Assembly (NCBI GenBank): GCA_001858525.1
Contig: LAPX01000004.1
Location: forward strand, 186,001-250,000
Direction of reading: 5' to 3'
Length of the DNA: 64,000 nt
Source: Vampirovibrio chlorellavorus
Lineage (GTDB): Bacteria; Cyanobacteriota; Vampirovibrionia; Vampirovibrionales; Vampirovibrionaceae
A program made the position numbers and the translations under genes. Below the pieces are notes generated by a model. It did not search any database, was not told the origin of the DNA, and saw only the letters and a list, made by a program, of their open reading frames with translations. The first letter of the stretch is position 1. Each line of letters opens with the position of its first letter. Of the stretch, positions 1 to 9,682 are shown piece by piece.

Positions 1-643
1 CCTGCTGAATTTTGCCCTTGTTCAGGATAACAATGCGATGCCCCATGGTCATGGCTTCCACCTGATCGTGGGTCACGTAAATGGTGGTGGCCTTTAACCG
101 TTTGTGTAATGCGGCAATCTCAGAGCGCATTTGCACCCGCAACTTGGCATCCAGGTTAGAAAGGGGCTCATCCATCAAAAATACTTTGGGGTTGCGCACA
201 ATGGCCCGACCCAAAGCCACCCGCTGACGCTGTCCGCCAGACAACTGCTTGGGCTTGCGCTCCAACAAATGTTCCAAATCCAGAATGCGAGCGGCTTCTT
301 TGACCTTGGTATCAATTTCCGCCTTGGGCGTTTTACGCATCTTCAGGCCAAAGGCCATGTTTTCGTACACGCTCATATGCGGGTACAACGCATAATTCTG
401 AAAGACCATGGCAATGTCGCGATCCTTGGGGGGCACGTCGTTCACCACCCGATCTTCAATCTGGATGGTACCACCGGTAATGCTCTCCAAACCCGCAATC
501 ATGCGAAGAATGGTGGACTTGCCGCACCCGCTGGGGCCCACCATCACCACAAACTCCTGATCCTGAACGGTCAATGACACATCCTGTATCACGGAGGTCT
601 TATCGTAGGACTTGGCTACGTTTTCCAAAACCACTTCTGCCAT
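1..643 (-). CDS. ABC transporter ATP-binding protein, MalK/UgpC type (3' end cut by window)
   Basis: ATPase subunit of a carbohydrate-type ABC importer, acting at the cytoplasmic face of the inner membrane. The reverse-strand translation begins [13 protein letters not shown] and shows Walker [10 protein letters not shown] (about residues 36-44), a Q-loop in [14 protein letters not shown], the signature [14 protein letters not shown], Walker B VFLMDEP with the D-loop SNLDAKLR, and the switch His in [13 protein letters not shown]. That order and wording is typical of MalK/MsmK/UgpC. The usual C-terminal regulatory OB-fold region lies beyond base 1, so the substrate cannot be judged. No Shine-Dalgarno precedes the ATG. 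Partner permease and binding-protein genes are not in the window. Confidence 0.93.
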   Translation of the reverse strand, partial: MAEVVLENVAKSYDKTSVIQDVSLTVQDQEFVVMVGPSGCGKSTILRMIAGLESITGGTIQIEDRVVNDVPPKDRDIAMVFQNYALYPHMSVYENMAFGLKMRKTPKAEIDTKVKEAARILDLEHLLERKPKQLSGGQRQRVALGRAIVRNPKVFLMDEPLSNLDAKLRVQMRSEIAALHKRLKATTIYVTHDQVEAMTMGHRIVILNKGKIQQ

Positions 644-649
644 AGTATT

Positions 650-678
650 ATTATCCGGCTATCTTCGGATTGTGACAA
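650..678 (-). promoter_or_regulatory. sigma70-like promoter of the ABC ATPase gene, apparently leaderless
   Basis: On the minus strand TTGTCA (678-673) and GATAAT (655-650) are separated by 17 bases. The predicted start of transcription falls at about 643-644, on the ATG itself, and no ribosome-binding sequence lies between. The -35 box is inside a 13-bp inverted repeat (668-680, GATTGT-G-ACAATC) that could be an operator. Confidence 0.55.
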
Positions 679-754
679 TCTATTTCAATAATCAAGCTGC
701 CTTGCGTCAACTTCAAACACCCATACACCGGGCAGATCGAAGGACCCTTCTGTT

Positions 755-1510
755 ATGTACCATCAACTCGCTCACCTGTACGATTGGCCCGGCGCCCTGG
801 ATTTCGCCCGCAAAATTACTGATAAAGACCTTCAACTCCTGAGCGAACTCAGCATCCAAGCCGGCGCCCACCTGCTCGACCTGGGATGCGGTACAGGGAC
901 ACTGGCCTTGGCGCTGGCCCAAAAAGGCTATCGACTGACCGGCCTTGACCTGTCAACGGCCATGCTGGCTCAGGCCCAATCCAAGCAAGCCGAGTGCCCG
1001 GACACCCTCCCTATCCAATGGATTCAGGGCGATATGCGGGACTTTGTGCTGGAAGATCCAGTGGATGCCGTCCTATGCCATTACGACAGCCTGAACCACC
1101 TCTCCAACGAAACCGAACTGCGCTGCACCTTTTTACAAGTTGCCCAGGCCCTCAAGCCAGGCGGACTCTTTTTGTTTGACCTCAACACGCTGGAGAATTA
1201 CCAGACCTTCTGGAACGGCAAGGACAGTTACGAAGGCCCCAACTACCGGCTTAAGACCATTTCCCAGTTTCAGGAAGAGAGCGGCAAGGCCGAAGTTCAG
1301 TTTGCCGTGGATGAATACAATGATGAGGGTGAGCTGCACCACCACGAGGAAACCGTCTTCGAGCAGTACTTTAATGAAAAGGCGGTGGAAAAATACCTAT
1401 TGGCCGCTGACTTCTATGACATTGGCTATGCGCCCTTCAATCCCGTGGAAGAATTACCGGCGGACTTTCCTCTGAAAACCTTTTGGGTGTGCAAAAAGCG
1501 GCCTGTCTGA
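755..1510 (+). CDS. class I SAM-dependent methyltransferase
   Basis: 251-residue soluble methyltransferase of unknown substrate. SAM-binding motif I is LDLGCGTG at residues 41-48, followed by the acidic motif II end in TGLDLS and the post-motif GDMRDF. The central CHYDSLNHL and KPGGLFLFDLNT segments are typical of the small-molecule Methyltransf_25/11 group. An AAGGA box about 10 bases before the ATG supports the start. It stands alone, divergent from the ABC ATPase gene, so the context does not suggest a substrate. The family is sure; the function is not assignable. Confidence 0.88.
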   Translation: MYHQLAHLYDWPGALDFARKITDKDLQLLSELSIQAGAHLLDLGCGTGTLALALAQKGYRLTGLDLSTAMLAQAQSKQAECPDTLPIQWIQGDMRDFVLEDPVDAVLCHYDSLNHLSNETELRCTFLQVAQALKPGGLFLFDLNTLENYQTFWNGKDSYEGPNYRLKTISQFQEESGKAEVQFAVDEYNDEGELHHHEETVFEQYFNEKAVEKYLLAADFYDIGYAPFNPVEELPADFPLKTFWVCKKRPV

Positions 1511-1669
1511 ATTGAGAGACCCTTTGCCTTGCCGCACGGCCTTGATCTGACTCAATTTAACTAGCACAAAAATCGAATCAGCAGTTTTTATGGGGTAGAC
1601 AATCAAATCAAGGCTCGCTGACAGTACCGTTAAGCCTCAGTTTGATAGCCCAACCGTGAGGACTTCATC

Positions 1670-2455
1670 ATGCGTCTTTTCTCATTATTTTCCAGTCAAC
1701 AACCGACACCCGCCCCAACTATCGACGCCTCTCAACAGGCTTCAGCAAGCGCCACTGCCACCCCAACGTCAGGGGGAGTCGCAACAGCAGCCCCAAACTC
1801 AACAGCAGCTCCGAAAACCGCCCCACCCATTGCTGACACTGTAGAGATTCAGGGTAACAAGCCTCAAACGCCTGAGCCCCAAAAAGCACCTGCCTCGGTA
1901 AAGGACTCAAAACCTTTTTATCAGCCAATACTGGACTTTTTCAAGAACCTCTATGAAAAGTTCATGGATTTTTTCACCCCCACCTCCAAAGAAGCGATTG
2001 AAAAATCGTTGGCAAAGGCACAATTAAAGTCTGAGCTTTACGAAGCCCGCATTGCCCGAAGTCAAATCGCCTTATCTCAAAAGGGGATCAGCAGCGATGT
2101 TCAGGCTATTTTGGCGAAAGATGGTCAAAAAGCGAAGAAAAAACTGGAGGCTTTAACCCCCAAAATTGAAAAGCTGTCCGCCAGATATGAAAAACTGATC
2201 GGCGCCACCACGGCCCCCACCACCACAGCCGCCGAAAAAGCGGCCGCGGCAGCGACTACTGAAAGTGCCGAACACGCAGCACAAAATACCGCCGCCGATG
2301 CTACCGAAGAAACTGCGGAAAGTTTAGAAAAGGGTTTAAAAGAGTTTGCTGAAACTTTAGCCCAACAAGGTGAAGAGGTTTTCAATAAATTGAAACAAGA
2401 ATCGCCAGAAGTGTTTGAAGTCTTCCAAAAACTACTCAAAGGCTTTTTGAAATAA
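1670..2455 (+). CDS. uncharacterised Ala/Thr/Pro-rich helical protein
   Basis: 261 residues, not recognised. The first 90 residues are a disordered Ser/Thr/Pro/Ala tract. They are followed by FKNLYEKFMDFF and a charged helical stretch with KAKKKLEALTPKIEKLSARYEKL, probably a coiled coil. A second Thr/Ala tract follows, then a C-terminal amphipathic helix ending FQKLLKGFLK. There is no membrane segment; the hydrophobic start MRLFSLFSS is too short to be a signal peptide. Its Pro/Thr/Ala-rich composition resembles the proteins at 56660-57679 and the N-terminus of 43230-44165, suggesting a lineage-specific style of protein. It ends 2 bases before the convergent phosphoesterase gene. Confidence 0.7.
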   Translation: MRLFSLFSSQQPTPAPTIDASQQASASATATPTSGGVATAAPNSTAAPKTAPPIADTVEIQGNKPQTPEPQKAPASVKDSKPFYQPILDFFKNLYEKFMDFFTPTSKEAIEKSLAKAQLKSELYEARIARSQIALSQKGISSDVQAILAKDGQKAKKKLEALTPKIEKLSARYEKLIGATTAPTTTAAEKAAAAATTESAEHAAQNTAADATEETAESLEKGLKEFAETLAQQGEEVFNKLKQESPEVFEVFQKLLKGFLK

Positions 2456-2457
2456 AA

Positions 2458-3261
2458 TCATCGATTGCTCAAGGTTAAAACGGCAATTTCTGGCCAGGTG
2501 TTAAAGCGAAATCGGGGAAACCCGATTTTTCGCTTTTTAAGGTAAAAGGCAGCTGACCCCACGCCGCTGGTCACATGCAACTGACACCCATTTTTTTCAT
2601 ACAACCCGTAGCGGTACTTCATGCGAAAAATTTTGCGATAAATAGGCCCTAAAAAAGGAATGTACACATGCCCGGCATGAGTATGCCCGGCCAAGACCAA
2701 ATCCACCTGCCCGTGAGCCCCCAAGGCAATGGGATCAAACAACAAGGGGTTATGCGCCATCATCAGGGTCACATCACGCTCGGTAGGAATAGAAGCCAAT
2801 GCTTTAGAGATATTAGGCGCACCGTACCAGAGATCATCCAGACCGGCCAGCCACAAGCGTTGCCCATTCCGTTGCAAACAATCACTCTCGTTTTTCAACA
2901 ACTGAAATCCGGCCTGCGGCAGCATTACCTCAATCAATTCCCCCTGTTGACTATCGTTGTAATCGTGATTTCCCAAAATAGCCCATTTACCAAAACGGGA
3001 CTGCAACTGGCTCAAGAATGACCGGGCGGGCTCAATGTAATCTGGGCCGTAGTGCACCACATCCCCGGTCAGTAGAATCAAATCCGGAATTAGATCATTG
3101 ACCTGGCGAACAACAGCATTGTAAAAATCTGGACTGGTATATTCATAAAAATGCAAATCCGAAAGTTGAATCACTCGCAACCCATGAAAGGCTTCCGGGA
3201 GCCTTGGCAAGTGAATATGACGCTGAGAAACCCTCAACTGATTATGCGTGAGAACATCCAT
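2458..3261 (-). CDS. metallophosphoesterase, YaeI/YkuE-like
   Basis: 267-residue calcineurin-fold phosphoesterase with the full dimetal set in order: SDLHFYE (Asp and His), LTGDVVHYG (Asp), LGNHDYND (Asn-His-Asp), MMAHNP (His) and LAGHTHAGHVYIP (Gly-His-Thr-His). Family members such as E. coli YaeI and B. subtilis YkuE act on phosphodiesters or lipid-linked substrates near the membrane. No signal peptide or transmembrane helix is visible, so a cytoplasmic or peripheral location is likely. It follows tadC on the same strand after 65 bases and could share its transcript. The biological substrate is unknown. Confidence 0.9.
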   Translation of the reverse strand: MDVLTHNQLRVSQRHIHLPRLPEAFHGLRVIQLSDLHFYEYTSPDFYNAVVRQVNDLIPDLILLTGDVVHYGPDYIEPARSFLSQLQSRFGKWAILGNHDYNDSQQGELIEVMLPQAGFQLLKNESDCLQRNGQRLWLAGLDDLWYGAPNISKALASIPTERDVTLMMAHNPLLFDPIALGAHGQVDLVLAGHTHAGHVYIPFLGPIYRKIFRMKYRYGLYEKNGCQLHVTSGVGSAAFYLKKRKIGFPRFRFNTWPEIAVLTLSNR

Positions 3262-3326
3262 GCCTGCTATTCTATCAACAACCCGCCCTGTTTTTAACCC
3301 AGCGAACCCACAAAACTTGGCCTGAA

Positions 3327-4313
3327 TTATTTCACCATAAACTGCAATACGGCTTTGATGACCACGGGCCCCATTAATACGATAAAGAGCGGTGGAAAAA
3401 TAAACAGTACCAATGGAAAGGTCATTTTAATACTGGCCTTACTGGCCAACTCCTCGGCACGCTGACGACGCTTGGTGCGCAAGTCATCTGCGTACACCCG
3501 CAAAGTATCGGCAACACTGGTACCCATTTTATCAGACTGCACAATCATGGCGCACAACGAACGCACCTCATCAACCCCAGAACGCTGCCCCATATTTTGA
3601 AACGCCTCAATCCTGGAAATACCGGCATTCAGCTCCTTATTCAATCGCTTAAACTCATAAGAAATTTCTGGGGCCATTTTTTCAGTTTCCTCCGCCACCC
3701 GATGAATGGTTGAGTCCAGACCCAGACCGGCTTCTACGCATACCACCATTAAATCCAGCGTATCAGCCAACTTGAAACGGATCTCCACCTTGCGCTTGGT
3801 GGCAGCGTTTCTCAATCCAAACTGGGGAAGCAAGCTTCCAACCATAAAACCACCCAAGGCACCGGAAACCATCCATAATAAATTTCCTGAGCCTAAAATC
3901 ATGCCAACCACAGCAAGTATGGTACCAATCATTAAACCAACGGCAGCACGTTGGGCCAAAAAGGTCATAACCTTATCTTCCGTATCCTGCAACCCGGCTT
4001 CAGTCAGTAAAGTTTTCACCTGCTTTTTATACTTGTCGTTCTGGGCATAAAGATTCTGAGAAATAGGCCGAGCGGCCCTCATCAAAACATCCTGCAAGTC
4101 ATCAAACGGAGTCGATTTTTCAATGCTTGAGCCATCAAAAGTCCCACCGTCTTTTAACTGATAAAGCCGCTGCTTAACCGGATTCTCCTCATAGTTGAGC
4201 AGGGAAATAATCACTGCGAGTATCCCAAACGTGGCAAAAATGACCACAATACCCCCACCAATTAATAACATAAGGTGGGTCGTATCGATAATTTGAAGAT
4301 TCGCTTCAGCCAT
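3327..4313 (-). CDS. tadC: Tad pilus inner-membrane platform protein TadC (T2SF family)
   Basis: 328 residues, type II secretion system F-domain protein that works with TadB as the inner-membrane platform for Flp pilus assembly. An N-terminal helix at about residues 10-35 precedes a cytoplasmic linker. A hydrophobic pair then surrounds VGLMIGTILAVVGMILGSG, the T2SF core contains EAGLGLDSTIHRVAEE, and the last helix is PLVLFIFPPLFIVLMGPVV. I place the start at MAEANLQ because it lies 2 bases after the tadB stop; the open frame extends 17 codons upstream into tadB. The tight spacing indicates translational coupling with tadB. Confidence 0.9.
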   Translation of the reverse strand: MAEANLQIIDTTHLMLLIGGGIVVIFATFGILAVIISLLNYEENPVKQRLYQLKDGGTFDGSSIEKSTPFDDLQDVLMRAARPISQNLYAQNDKYKKQVKTLLTEAGLQDTEDKVMTFLAQRAAVGLMIGTILAVVGMILGSGNLLWMVSGALGGFMVGSLLPQFGLRNAATKRKVEIRFKLADTLDLMVVCVEAGLGLDSTIHRVAEETEKMAPEISYEFKRLNKELNAGISRIEAFQNMGQRSGVDEVRSLCAMIVQSDKMGTSVADTLRVYADDLRTKRRQRAEELASKASIKMTFPLVLFIFPPLFIVLMGPVVIKAVLQFMVK

Positions 4314-4315
4314 AA

Positions 4316-5320
4316 TTACACCCGAATATCCACAATTTTTTTCATGATAAAAAAGCCAATGCACTGCAAAATCACAGCAGCCATCAAGGCAAAATGCCCC
4401 ATTTCAGTTTCATACAATGGCGATACATAGCCATAAAAGAAAATGGACAAAAAAACCAAGAGCAGGGCTGGCGCCCCACCTAAAACATAACCGGTTAAGC
4501 GAGATTGACCGGTCAAGGCCGAAATTTGGCCTTTCAGCTTAAACCGCTCTCGAATGGTATATCCTAAACTCTCTAAGACCTCAGCCAGGTTTCCTCCCGC
4601 TTCCCGCTGAATCGTCACAGCAGTAGCGAACATGCGCACATCGGGCAATGTATCGAGTTTGGCTACCAAACGAGCCAGAGACTCACGAACCGGAATCCCC
4701 AGATTAATATCTTTAACCATGGAAGCAAACTCTATGGCGATTGGGTTTGGCATTTCACTGGAAACAACAGTCAGGGCAGACTGAAAAGAATGTCCGGCCC
4801 TTAGTGCGCTGGTAATCATACTCAAGGCATCTGGAAACTGCGTAATAAATTTGGCATAGCGCTGTTTACGTTTAAACAAAACCATAAGGTACGACCCACC
4901 GGCCCAAACCAACCCAATCAAGGCCATCATGAAAAAGCCGCTAACCACAGCCAAAACCGTTAAAATACCAATTGGCATCAACATATTCATAATCAAATAC
5001 TTGTCAGCAGGTGTATCAATTCCTGCTTGTTGCAAACGAATTTTCAGTGTCAGAAAAAAGGGGATTTGCTCCAGCTTCTTGCCCAGTTTCTCGTTTTGAT
5101 AATCGGCGTCCTTAAACAACGAAGCCAGCTTTTTTAACTGCTCCTGATCAGGACTATGACTCTCCGTCACGTTCCTTTCCTTGAGCGCCAATAATCGCTT
5201 CTGAACTTCTGTCGGTTCGGGATTGGCATACCTCTGAAACAGAAACACAGCCACCCCAAAACCAATGGCCATCAACAAAAAGGCCGACAGCATCAGAATC
5301 AGAAGTAGCATAGGATTCAT
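4316..5320 (-). CDS. tadB: Tad pilus inner-membrane platform protein TadB (T2SF family)
   Basis: 334 residues. An N-terminal transmembrane helix (residues 3-30) and a charged cytoplasmic segment are followed by a helix pair around GILTVLAVVSGFFMMALIG. The T2SF domain carries ALRAGHSFQSALTVVSSE and QREAGGNLAEVLESLG, and two C-terminal helices follow. The repeated AL-AG-S-QSAL pattern is the F-domain signature shared with TadC. TadB and TadC form the platform through which the TadA ATPase drives pilin insertion. It lies between tadA (27 bases upstream) and tadC in the expected Tad order. Confidence 0.9.
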   Translation of the reverse strand: MNPMLLLILMLSAFLLMAIGFGVAVFLFQRYANPEPTEVQKRLLALKERNVTESHSPDQEQLKKLASLFKDADYQNEKLGKKLEQIPFFLTLKIRLQQAGIDTPADKYLIMNMLMPIGILTVLAVVSGFFMMALIGLVWAGGSYLMVLFKRKQRYAKFITQFPDALSMITSALRAGHSFQSALTVVSSEMPNPIAIEFASMVKDINLGIPVRESLARLVAKLDTLPDVRMFATAVTIQREAGGNLAEVLESLGYTIRERFKLKGQISALTGQSRLTGYVLGGAPALLLVFLSIFFYGYVSPLYETEMGHFALMAAVILQCIGFFIMKKIVDIRV

Positions 5321-5347
5321 AAGCAGGGGCTTTCCGTCGAATTCAGT

Positions 5348-6826
5348 TTATTTAACGTCAGGTGGCGGGGAATCATCGCGCTCAAAAATATTGTTGGGTA
5401 ATTCAATCCCTTTGGCCTTACAAATGTCGGCAAACCGTGGACGAACGCCAGTCGCCACATGACGCCCGATCACTTTGTAGTTTTCATCCAGGCCGTATTG
5501 CTCAAATTTAAAAATTTCCTGCATGGTTACCATATCCCCTTCCATCCCTGTAATCTCAGAGATACAAGTGGTCTTACGCTGCCCGTCCATTAAACGACTA
5601 ACCTGTACAATCAGATGAACGGCAGAGGCCACTTGCTGTCGAATGGTTTTTTCGGGCAACGGGTTATCATTCATCATACACATGGTCACAATACGGGCAA
5701 TGGCATCACGGGGCGTATTGGCGTGAAGGGTGGTCAATGACCCATCGTGACCGGTGTTCATGGCTTGCAACATCTCCAGGGTTTCTGGCCCTCGGCACTC
5801 ACCAACCACAATGCGATCCGGGCGCATCCGCAAGGAGTTAATCATCAATTGACGCGCGGTAATTTGCCCCTCGCCCTCAATGTTGGGAGGACGGGTTTCC
5901 AAACGCACAACATGCTCTTGCTTCAGTTGCAATTCCGCGGAGTCCTCAATGGTGACAATCCGTTCATCCGGGGCAATCAAAGCCGATAACGAGTTCAGCA
6001 TGGTTGTTTTACCGGAGCCGGTTCCGCCAGAAATAATAATATTTAAATGGCACTTCACAGCGGCCTCTAACGTTTTGGCCATCGCAGGTGTCATAGAACC
6101 CCAACCCAGTAACTTTTCCAGTGTCCCGGCATCCGCTTTGAATTTACGAATGGAGATAGAAGGGCCATCCAATGCCAAGGGCGGAATAATGGCATTAAAC
6201 CGTGAACCATCTTTCAGTCGAGCATCTACCATCGGTGTTTTTTCATCCACCCGGCGACCCACTGCAGAAACAATGCGCTCAATAATATGCATCACATGCG
6301 CATTGTCTTTAAACATGACTGTCGTTTTGTGCAACTTCCCCATGCGTTCGATATAAACATTTTTGGGGCCGTTGACCATAATTTCAGAGATGGTAGGGTC
6401 TCTCAGCAAGGGTTCCAATGGGCCCAGCCCAACCACTTCTTCTACCAATTCCTGGATCAAAACAGTGCGTTCTGAAGTACCCATTGGTACTTTCTCTGCC
6501 ATCAGAATTTTTTCTAAAAACTGATAAGCAGCCAAGGACACATCTTCCTTGCTCAACGCGTCAGTGGATGAAATGTTTAAATTTTCCACCAACATGTTGT
6601 GAACTTTCGTTTTGACCTCTTCAAAACGCTCACCTTTTTTAGGCTGATTACTATGACTCTCTGGCGTTCCGGCTAATCCCGGAGAAGAATTTCCAAAACC
6701 AGAAGACGCGGATGCGCCCTGGGTAGATTGTCCACTGCCGGGCAGATTGGGATTGTTTGTATCCAAACCAAAAGAAGACCCACTTTGTGGTATTCCCGGT
6801 TTTTTTAAACGATCCCGTAATGACAT
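5348..6826 (-). CDS. tadA: Tad pilus assembly ATPase TadA/CpaF
   Basis: 492-residue secretion ATPase of the VirB11/CpaF class that powers Flp pilus polymerisation in the cytoplasm. The first 60 residues are a Gly/Ser/Pro-rich tail, unusually long and probably disordered. The N-terminal ATPase domain has [18 protein letters not shown] and [21 protein letters not shown]. Walker A is SGGTGSGKT, the Asp box is [12 protein letters not shown], and Walker B with following residues is [26 protein letters not shown], then the His box [12 protein letters not shown]. All catalytic elements are intact. The C-terminus adds the CpaF-specific [13 protein letters not shown] region. Confidence 0.95.
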   Translation of the reverse strand: MSLRDRLKKPGIPQSGSSFGLDTNNPNLPGSGQSTQGASASSGFGNSSPGLAGTPESHSNQPKKGERFEEVKTKVHNMLVENLNISSTDALSKEDVSLAAYQFLEKILMAEKVPMGTSERTVLIQELVEEVVGLGPLEPLLRDPTISEIMVNGPKNVYIERMGKLHKTTVMFKDNAHVMHIIERIVSAVGRRVDEKTPMVDARLKDGSRFNAIIPPLALDGPSISIRKFKADAGTLEKLLGWGSMTPAMAKTLEAAVKCHLNIIISGGTGSGKTTMLNSLSALIAPDERIVTIEDSAELQLKQEHVVRLETRPPNIEGEGQITARQLMINSLRMRPDRIVVGECRGPETLEMLQAMNTGHDGSLTTLHANTPRDAIARIVTMCMMNDNPLPEKTIRQQVASAVHLIVQVSRLMDGQRKTTCISEITGMEGDMVTMQEIFKFEQYGLDENYKVIGRHVATGVRPRFADICKAKGIELPNNIFERDDSPPPDVK

Positions 6827-6855
6827 AGAGACTCCCAGACCTAAAGTTATGTACC

Positions 6856-8073
6856 TTAACGCTTACCGAACAAGTTACCCAAAATACTCTTGGACTCCTT
6901 ACGGACTGGTGTTGAATAGATAGCCCCTGAAGATAAGACACCGCTCAGTTTTTGGGCAAGCTCCAGAAAGTTTTTCTCAAGAGCCTTACTGTTCTCAACC
7001 ATTGAGATGGGAATACCACGGTTGATAGCCGTCATAACCACCCCATAATTATTGGGAATTTTCCAAAACAGAGGATGATCCAGTGTTTCCTCAACATCCT
7101 CAATAGTAATTTCTTCTCCCTGAATGTATCGATTGACCACCAGCTTTATTTTCTGAGAGTCATAGCCAAGGCGCTCAAACAAGTTGAGTAACCGCTGGCT
7201 GCTTCGAATACTGGGCAGGTTGACCATGGTAACCAGCAGAATATAATCGGCCAAATCCAGAGCGGCCAACGTTTTAGAGTCAAACGACGTGGTGGTATCA
7301 ATAATCACGTACTCAAAAGTTGCCCGCAGCACGGTTAAAACCGCGTTGATCTGATCCGCGGTCACCTCTTCAGCATCTTCCACGTAAAGCGGATCCGCCA
7401 AAACATAAACCGTAGCGTTTTTGGTTTGGTACTGTGCCAATGAGCCTTCCAGATAAGCCGCGTCTACGCGTCCAATATTGCGCGCGATATCAACGATGGT
7501 TTGCTTGGGCTCTACATCCAAAAAGGTAGTAATGTCTCCCAACTGTAAATTTAAATCTACCAAGGCAACTGGCTTCCCGATTGTCTCTGAGAGGGCTAAA
7601 GCCAAATTGACCGCAATGGTGGTTTTGCCCAACCCACCCTTGTTACTGAATACGGTGACAATGCGACCGCTTCTATCTCCAGCATCGGTACTGGCCCTTA
7701 AGGCCATTTGGTGTTTCTCCAAAACTTCCTTGATCTGCCCGGCATCAAAAGGCCGCTTCAGAAAATCGCGAATGCCTGCTTCCATGCAAGCCTTGATCAT
7801 CTCCAAGTTCATATCCAACCCAGAGGCGATCAACATAACATCTTTAAAATAGGAAGAAATGCGCTTAGCGGTATCCAAACTTTTGGCCGCGTCCTCGCGC
7901 AAATCCAGAAAGACCACTTTAGGCCGATTTTGACGAATCAATTCGTAACCGTAAACCAAACTGTCGGTCTCTGCCAGAATTTCAACCCCTGGAATACTTA
8001 ATAAAGCCGTTTGCAACAGGGCCCGAACGGCTGGGTCCTCCTCGATAATGACAACGGTTAAATTATTTGCCAT
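6856..8073 (-). CDS. cpaE: Tad pilus localisation protein CpaE/TadZ: receiver-like domain fused to ParA/MinD ATPase
   Basis: 405 residues. Residues 1-125 form a response-regulator-like domain (VVIIEEDPAVRALLQTAL, VVFLDLRED, FLKRPFDAGQIKEVL) with an acidic cluster and a Lys, so phosphorylation is possible though the phospho-acceptor is not in a textbook context. Residues 138 onward are a ParA/MinD-type ATPase with deviant Walker A FSNKGGLGKTT, PVALVDLNLQLGD and VIIDTTTSFDS. TadZ/CpaE proteins position the pilus machine, often at a pole. It sits between the secretin and the ATPase in the Tad operon, as expected. Confidence 0.92.
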   Translation of the reverse strand: MANNLTVVIIEEDPAVRALLQTALLSIPGVEILAETDSLVYGYELIRQNRPKVVFLDLREDAAKSLDTAKRISSYFKDVMLIASGLDMNLEMIKACMEAGIRDFLKRPFDAGQIKEVLEKHQMALRASTDAGDRSGRIVTVFSNKGGLGKTTIAVNLALALSETIGKPVALVDLNLQLGDITTFLDVEPKQTIVDIARNIGRVDAAYLEGSLAQYQTKNATVYVLADPLYVEDAEEVTADQINAVLTVLRATFEYVIIDTTTSFDSKTLAALDLADYILLVTMVNLPSIRSSQRLLNLFERLGYDSQKIKLVVNRYIQGEEITIEDVEETLDHPLFWKIPNNYGVVMTAINRGIPISMVENSKALEKNFLELAQKLSGVLSSGAIYSTPVRKESKSILGNLFGKR

Positions 8074-8097
8074 GGCCTTACTCTCTTGCCGGACGCA

Positions 8098-9621
8098 TTA
8101 CTGAACGGTACCCAAAACTTTGCCATAATCGGCTGCCTTGACGATATGTGGTGTAATCACGACCACCAACTCCCGATCACTTTTGCTCATATCGGCATTT
8201 TTGAAAAAGTTGCCCAAAATCGGTAAATTCCCAATAAAAGGCACCTTACTAAATGTATTCTGTTCTTCTCGGCTGAGAATACCGGAAATCATGAGTGTCT
8301 CCCCATCCATGAGTTCAACCGTCGTATCCGTGGAGCGTTTTGCGATCCCGCAAACCTGAATTCCCCCCGTGGTGGTCTGACAGTTTGAAAAGTCTACATT
8401 ACTGACCTCGGGGGACACTTTTAATTCAATACGACCAGACTTGATGGCAATCCAGGGCGTAAATCCAAGCTTTACCCCAAATTCTTTAAACTGAATAATA
8501 GGGCTACCATTCTGATCCGTACCAGCCACATAAGGAAACTCTCCACCGGCCAGGAAGCTGGCACTACGACCATGCGTACACACCAAGGTTGGGTTGGCCA
8601 ACGTATTGAGTTTACCGGATGTTTCCAGCATGTCCCACATCACATTCATTCTACTAAAGGGACTAAACGAGCCCGTGGAACCACCCGCATTATTACTGGC
8701 CTGGTTGGTCTGAATTGGCCCAAAGGCACTCGGGGTTATTCCACTGGTGCCCCGATTGATATTGGACAGAAACGCTGAATCCAGCGGATTGGCCAAACGA
8801 ATAATATTCAAATCCCCGGTAGTGGAACGCAGCTGATAAGCCGTTTTGAGTTCACGCCCAATGCTTCGGTTGGCTTCAGCAATGCGCACTTCCAACAGAA
8901 CCTGAGGCACCGGCGTATCGGTCAGGTCAATAAATTTATCATCCCGGTAACCATAGGCCGTAGCCGTTTTTCGAATCTCATCCAGCACCACGGAACTGGA
9001 TACCTGCCCCGATAGAATAAAAGAATCATCCGTCACCCGGGCTTGAATTTTCTCATTGGGAGCAACGGTATTCACGGCATCCAGTAGCTCACTACTGTCA
9101 TTTTGAACGTATAAGTCAAAAATCCCTTCCTGACCGTTTTCATCCCACACAATCAAACTGGTCACCCCACGTAGTTTACCATTGACCATAATTTGATCCG
9201 GTGACAGAGGGATAATGTCGGCCACTGAGGGCTCCGCAATTGATAAACGCATGATCGGTTGCGCAAACTTGACGATTTGAGAGCGACCCCGAGTCACATG
9301 AATACTGGTCACACTGCCTTGCAGTGCTTTGGTTTTTTGAGGGGCACCAGCCAGACGATCCAGTGTTTCACTTTCATCCAGGTGCTGCATGATAAAAGCA
9401 GGCGCTACTTCTTTGGCCGGTTCAGAAACGGACGAGCTGGACTTCTCTAAGGCCTGAGTCTTCAGCTCAGGCATCTGGACCACAGCCTTCCCAGGTTTCA
9501 GATTATTTTTACCTTCGGCAGCCACAGCCAAACCCATCAGCCCAGATACGGGAAGTAGATGCGCGGTAACAGCCACAGCCAGGGCTATCCTCATCAGCTT
9601 TTTTCCACTTCTCCCGTTCAT
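8098..9621 (-). CDS. cpaC: Tad pilus outer-membrane secretin CpaC/RcpA
   Basis: 507 residues with an N-terminal signal sequence (hydrophobic LMRIALAVAVTAHLLPVSGLMGLAVA). The pilus-assembly N-terminal domain follows with VTRGRSQIVKFAQPIMRLSIAEPSVADI, then a BON-like segment (NEKIQARVTDDSFILSGQVSS) and the secretin domain with PQVLLEVRIAEANRS, FLAGGEFPY, VKLGFTPWI and TPHIVKAADYG. It forms the outer-membrane channel for the Flp pilus, which implies a diderm cell. A linker of about 100 residues before the N-domain is poorly conserved in composition. It lies 61 bases downstream of cpaB. Confidence 0.93.
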   Translation of the reverse strand: MNGRSGKKLMRIALAVAVTAHLLPVSGLMGLAVAAEGKNNLKPGKAVVQMPELKTQALEKSSSSVSEPAKEVAPAFIMQHLDESETLDRLAGAPQKTKALQGSVTSIHVTRGRSQIVKFAQPIMRLSIAEPSVADIIPLSPDQIMVNGKLRGVTSLIVWDENGQEGIFDLYVQNDSSELLDAVNTVAPNEKIQARVTDDSFILSGQVSSSVVLDEIRKTATAYGYRDDKFIDLTDTPVPQVLLEVRIAEANRSIGRELKTAYQLRSTTGDLNIIRLANPLDSAFLSNINRGTSGITPSAFGPIQTNQASNNAGGSTGSFSPFSRMNVMWDMLETSGKLNTLANPTLVCTHGRSASFLAGGEFPYVAGTDQNGSPIIQFKEFGVKLGFTPWIAIKSGRIELKVSPEVSNVDFSNCQTTTGGIQVCGIAKRSTDTTVELMDGETLMISGILSREEQNTFSKVPFIGNLPILGNFFKNADMSKSDRELVVVITPHIVKAADYGKVLGTVQ

Positions 9622-9682
9622 AGTGTCATCCTTTTAATTTTTTACTGGTTAACTTTTTTACTGGTCGATCATCAAGAGGGTT

